NCBI RefSeq assembly: GCF_002835805.1
Contig: NZ_PISE01000017.1
Span: 1-64,000 of the forward strand
Reading direction: 5' to 3'
Length of the DNA stretch: 64,000 nucleotides
Source of the DNA: Niallia nealsonii
GTDB taxonomy: Bacteria; Bacillota; Bacilli; Bacillales; Cytobacillaceae
The notes beneath the pieces were generated by a model. The model did not search any database and had not been told where the DNA came from. It saw nothing but the letters and a program-made list of their open reading frames with translations. The position numbers were made by a program, and so were the translations under genes. Of the stretch, positions 61,656 to 64,000 are shown in pieces. Within the stretch, counting starts at the first letter, position 1. Each line of letters starts with the position of its first letter.

Positions 61656-64000
61656 ATGGCAAGATGGCCTTATCGTGTTTTAAAAGATTTATACGATACA
61701 GTTTTTAGAGTGGATTTAAATAAGAATTTTGAAGATGTTGCTGCAGATATAAAGGATACAAATAATCGATTAGATACTATTTTAGCAGAACCAAATGATG
61801 CTAATCTTGAAATCGTGGATGCGAGAGATGGTGAGAAATCTCTAGGCAACAAAATACGCCTATTTAATGCGCTAATGGATTCTTTAAAGCAACAAAAAGC
61901 TGATATTAATTATGTAAATCAAAAAATGACGGGTACACCGAAAATTGTAAAAGCAACTTTAGCGGAATTAACATCTTCTTTCCCAAGTGGCAGCACAGAA
62001 TTGGCCTTAGTAACGGCAGATGGTTTCTTGTATCAATGGACAAGTAATACATGGAAAAAAACTATTCAATATCAAAGTTTAGGAATTGCAGATGGATCAG
62101 TAACATATAAGCAGCAAACAAAATTAGGAAAAGTCGGCTTTATTATGCCAAGTCAAACAAACAGTATACCGGATTATGATCCATCAACATTTATATTTGA
62201 CTTTAAAAGTACACTTGGTGCTGAACCATCTATTGTGTACGGCAACGAAACATATGTAATTCCTCCTGGAACAACAGTTAATTTAAAACCAGAAAATCAA
62301 ACATCTACATTCAAATTATATTTTAATACGGTTACCAAAGAGTTTAAAACACTAGATGTTAATGCCAATACAGGTTTAAATGAAGACGATATTATAATAG
62401 CAACAGGAAGAAATACAACAGGAAGAATGGCAATAAGTTGTCCATATACAGTTAAAGGAGTGATACCAGCCGAGGATGGTTCTGTAACTTATAAAAAACA
62501 AACGAAATTAGGAAAGATTGGATATATCCTACCTTCTCACACAAATGGTGTTCCAAATTACGAAGTTTCGACAGGGATTTTAGATTTCAAGAGTACATTA
62601 GGAGCAGAGCCAACCATTGTCTGGGGAAATGAGTCGTACGCTATTCCTCCTGGAACAACGGTAGATTTAAAAACACCGATCGTGCCAAGCAGTACTACTT
62701 TCAAATTGTACTTTAATACGAAAGATAAAACATTTTTAGTGTTGACTTCTACTTCAACAAGCGGGATTACGGATGATCATATTTTATTAGCAACAGGGAG
62801 AAGTTCTACTGGACTGATGTCTATATCTTGTCCATATACAATTAATGGGTTACCAGCACATGCGGCGCTGGATAAAGATCTTTCCAATTACAGTATAATA
62901 AGCACAACAGAGCCAACATTTTCAGTGAAAACGGGCGGTATAGTTTCTATAACACCACCTAAATATCTTTATTTATTAACTAGTACAGGAAAACAAACGG
63001 CTGTTTATACAGATACAACTACTGTATCTTACGATGTAGGGCAAAATCAAATGTTAATCTGGAATGTTGACGATAATAAACTTGTTGTACAAGGAAACAA
63101 TGTTTCTAGAAATCCTAGAAATATAGTATTAGCTTCTGTATATAACAGTAAAATTCAAAATGGTTATTTAAAGCCTTGGTTTGATATAGTAAAAATGCCT
63201 ACCAAACCATATACACATATTGTTTTTGGTAATTTAACAACTATTAAAATTACAGGAAGTTTAGTTGATATGGGTATGGTAACTATGTATGCGATTGGAT
63301 ATGATGGCCAGAACGCAAAACAATATACATTCCTGACGAATAATAATAAATTTACTCTTGAGCATAACCAAATACTTATTTGGGATTGGGATAATAATAT
63401 TGTTAAAGTCGCTGGAAATAATGATGTTAGACCGATGAAATTCTCCATATTAGCGTATTATCGTGAAAATATCATCACACAAGGCGAATTACTTCCATTC
63501 GTAAATAATGGCTATATACAAGATGGTAAACCAGTAACAGCAGAAAGTAGAGTGTGGAACATTCCAAATAAAGTTGCGGATCAAGGGTTAACCATTGTAG
63601 GAGAGGAAATTTGGGTATTCCGAGCGAGTTTATATAATCATTCTAATACTGCTGCTATCCATCGCTATGATAAAAATACCTTTGAAGAAAAAACTGATTA
63701 TGTATTACAACACAATTTAGGACATTGCGCAACAGCGGATTATAACCATAAAAATGATATTTTAATAACTGGAAATGGCGAAAGTGCCCCAACCGTAAAA
63801 GGCACAATGCACTTTATTAAAAATCCATTATCTTTTGTAGAAAATAAACAGTTAATCGATTTTTATAATCCTGGTGATAAGATTATGAGTATCGATTTTT
63901 TTGAAGAAAATGAGGATGGAACGATTAAACGAGAAATAGGTGGATCGGGCCTCATAGGTTGTTGGGGAGAGAGAGATAATATTATTTACATCATGACTGG
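61656..64000 (+). CDS. Receptor-binding / tail fibre protein, cut by the window end
   Basis: At least 781 residues in one frame to the last base, with no stop. The N-terminus (MARWPYRVLKDLYDTVFRVD) has a coil typical of baseplate attachment. Two tandem modules of about 128 residues follow (DNA 62094-62477 and 62478 to about 62866), each with TYK-QTKLGK, DFKSTLGAEP, IPPGTTV, FKLYFNT, LATGR and SCPYT. Further beta-rich parts look like carbohydrate-binding or propeller-like sequence (GHCATADYNHKND). It likely contacts the host surface. Confidence 0.75.
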   Translation, partial: MARWPYRVLKDLYDTVFRVDLNKNFEDVAADIKDTNNRLDTILAEPNDANLEIVDARDGEKSLGNKIRLFNALMDSLKQQKADINYVNQKMTGTPKIVKATLAELTSSFPSGSTELALVTADGFLYQWTSNTWKKTIQYQSLGIADGSVTYKQQTKLGKVGFIMPSQTNSIPDYDPSTFIFDFKSTLGAEPSIVYGNETYVIPPGTTVNLKPENQTSTFKLYFNTVTKEFKTLDVNANTGLNEDDIIIATGRNTTGRMAISCPYTVKGVIPAEDGSVTYKKQTKLGKIGYILPSHTNGVPNYEVSTGILDFKSTLGAEPTIVWGNESYAIPPGTTVDLKTPIVPSSTTFKLYFNTKDKTFLVLTSTSTSGITDDHILLATGRSSTGLMSISCPYTINGLPAHAALDKDLSNYSIISTTEPTFSVKTGGIVSITPPKYLYLLTSTGKQTAVYTDTTTVSYDVGQNQMLIWNVDDNKLVVQGNNVSRNPRNIVLASVYNSKIQNGYLKPWFDIVKMPTKPYTHIVFGNLTTIKITGSLVDMGMVTMYAIGYDGQNAKQYTFLTNNNKFTLEHNQILIWDWDNNIVKVAGNNDVRPMKFSILAYYRENIITQGELLPFVNNGYIQDGKPVTAESRVWNIPNKVADQGLTIVGEEIWVFRASLYNHSNTAAIHRYDKNTFEEKTDYVLQHNLGHCATADYNHKNDILITGNGESAPTVKGTMHFIKNPLSFVENKQLIDFYNPGDKIMSIDFFEENEDGTIKREIGGSGLIGCWGERDNIIYIMT

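Overview
The window is low-GC Bacillaceae chromosome followed by the left and central part of an integrated siphovirus-type prophage. The run miaA-hfq-spoVK-hflX-ynbB-glnR-glnA, the divergent nifS/nadBCA cluster, abundant TTG/GTG starts behind strong Shine-Dalgarno (SD) sequences, and the GlnR and SOS boxes all point to a Bacillus/Niallia-like spore former. No species is assigned.

1-27.8 kb is host DNA. It holds a PAS/HD-GYP protein, a BdbD-like oxidoreductase, a GNAT acetyltransferase, small membrane and possible coat proteins, and a maltose O-acetyltransferase pseudogene (two in-frame nonsense codons and a missing stretch). These are followed by an alpha/beta hydrolase, a YcnI-like copper-site protein, an IscA-fold protein, a paired SMR efflux operon with its own TetR regulator and operator, an orphan Spo0B-type sensor kinase, and NAD de novo synthesis (nifS <-> nadB-nadC-nadA). 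A sigma-like protein fused to a membrane segment and extracellular domain comes next, then the miaA-to-glnA block. glnR has a consensus sigma-A promoter with a GlnR/TnrA box over its -35.

27.8-29.4 kb is a scar. The glnA terminator is repeated 1.56 kb downstream. After the first copy lies an in-frame 42-codon relic of an integrase C-terminus; after the second lies the complete integrase. Between them sits a lone PIN-domain gene. This looks like tandem integration at the glnA terminator followed by loss of the older element except one cargo gene.

29.4-64 kb is the prophage; its right end is outside the window. Leftward genes are the integrase (promoter with a LexA-type box between -35 and -10), a two-gene cargo module (NdpA-like protein plus a three-TM protein), an ImmA-like protein and the repressor. 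Rightward lie a Cro-like regulator, an early operon with a DnaD-type replication protein, and many small proteins, with CAAC-N5-GTTG operators around the switch. A leftward nuclease-like/TPR gene interrupts the early-late junction. Then come a sigma-like late activator, a short tyrosine recombinase, HNH, terminases, portal, ClpP-type protease, HK97 capsid, connectors, major tail protein, a -1 frameshifted tail chaperone, tape measure, Dit, a Tal/beta-helix tailspike, and a receptor-binding protein cut by the window end.

The best-supported unusual feature is a compact ORF-less group I intron of 238 nt in the tape-measure gene (54974-55211). P1 with U-G at the 5' splice site, P10, P3, P6, P7, P7.1, P8 and P9 can all be drawn, and splicing restores a 1,587-residue protein. 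The best candidates for undescribed biology are three cargo loci that look like defence genes: the PIN gene, the NdpA-like/3-TM pair, and the nuclease-like/TPR protein.
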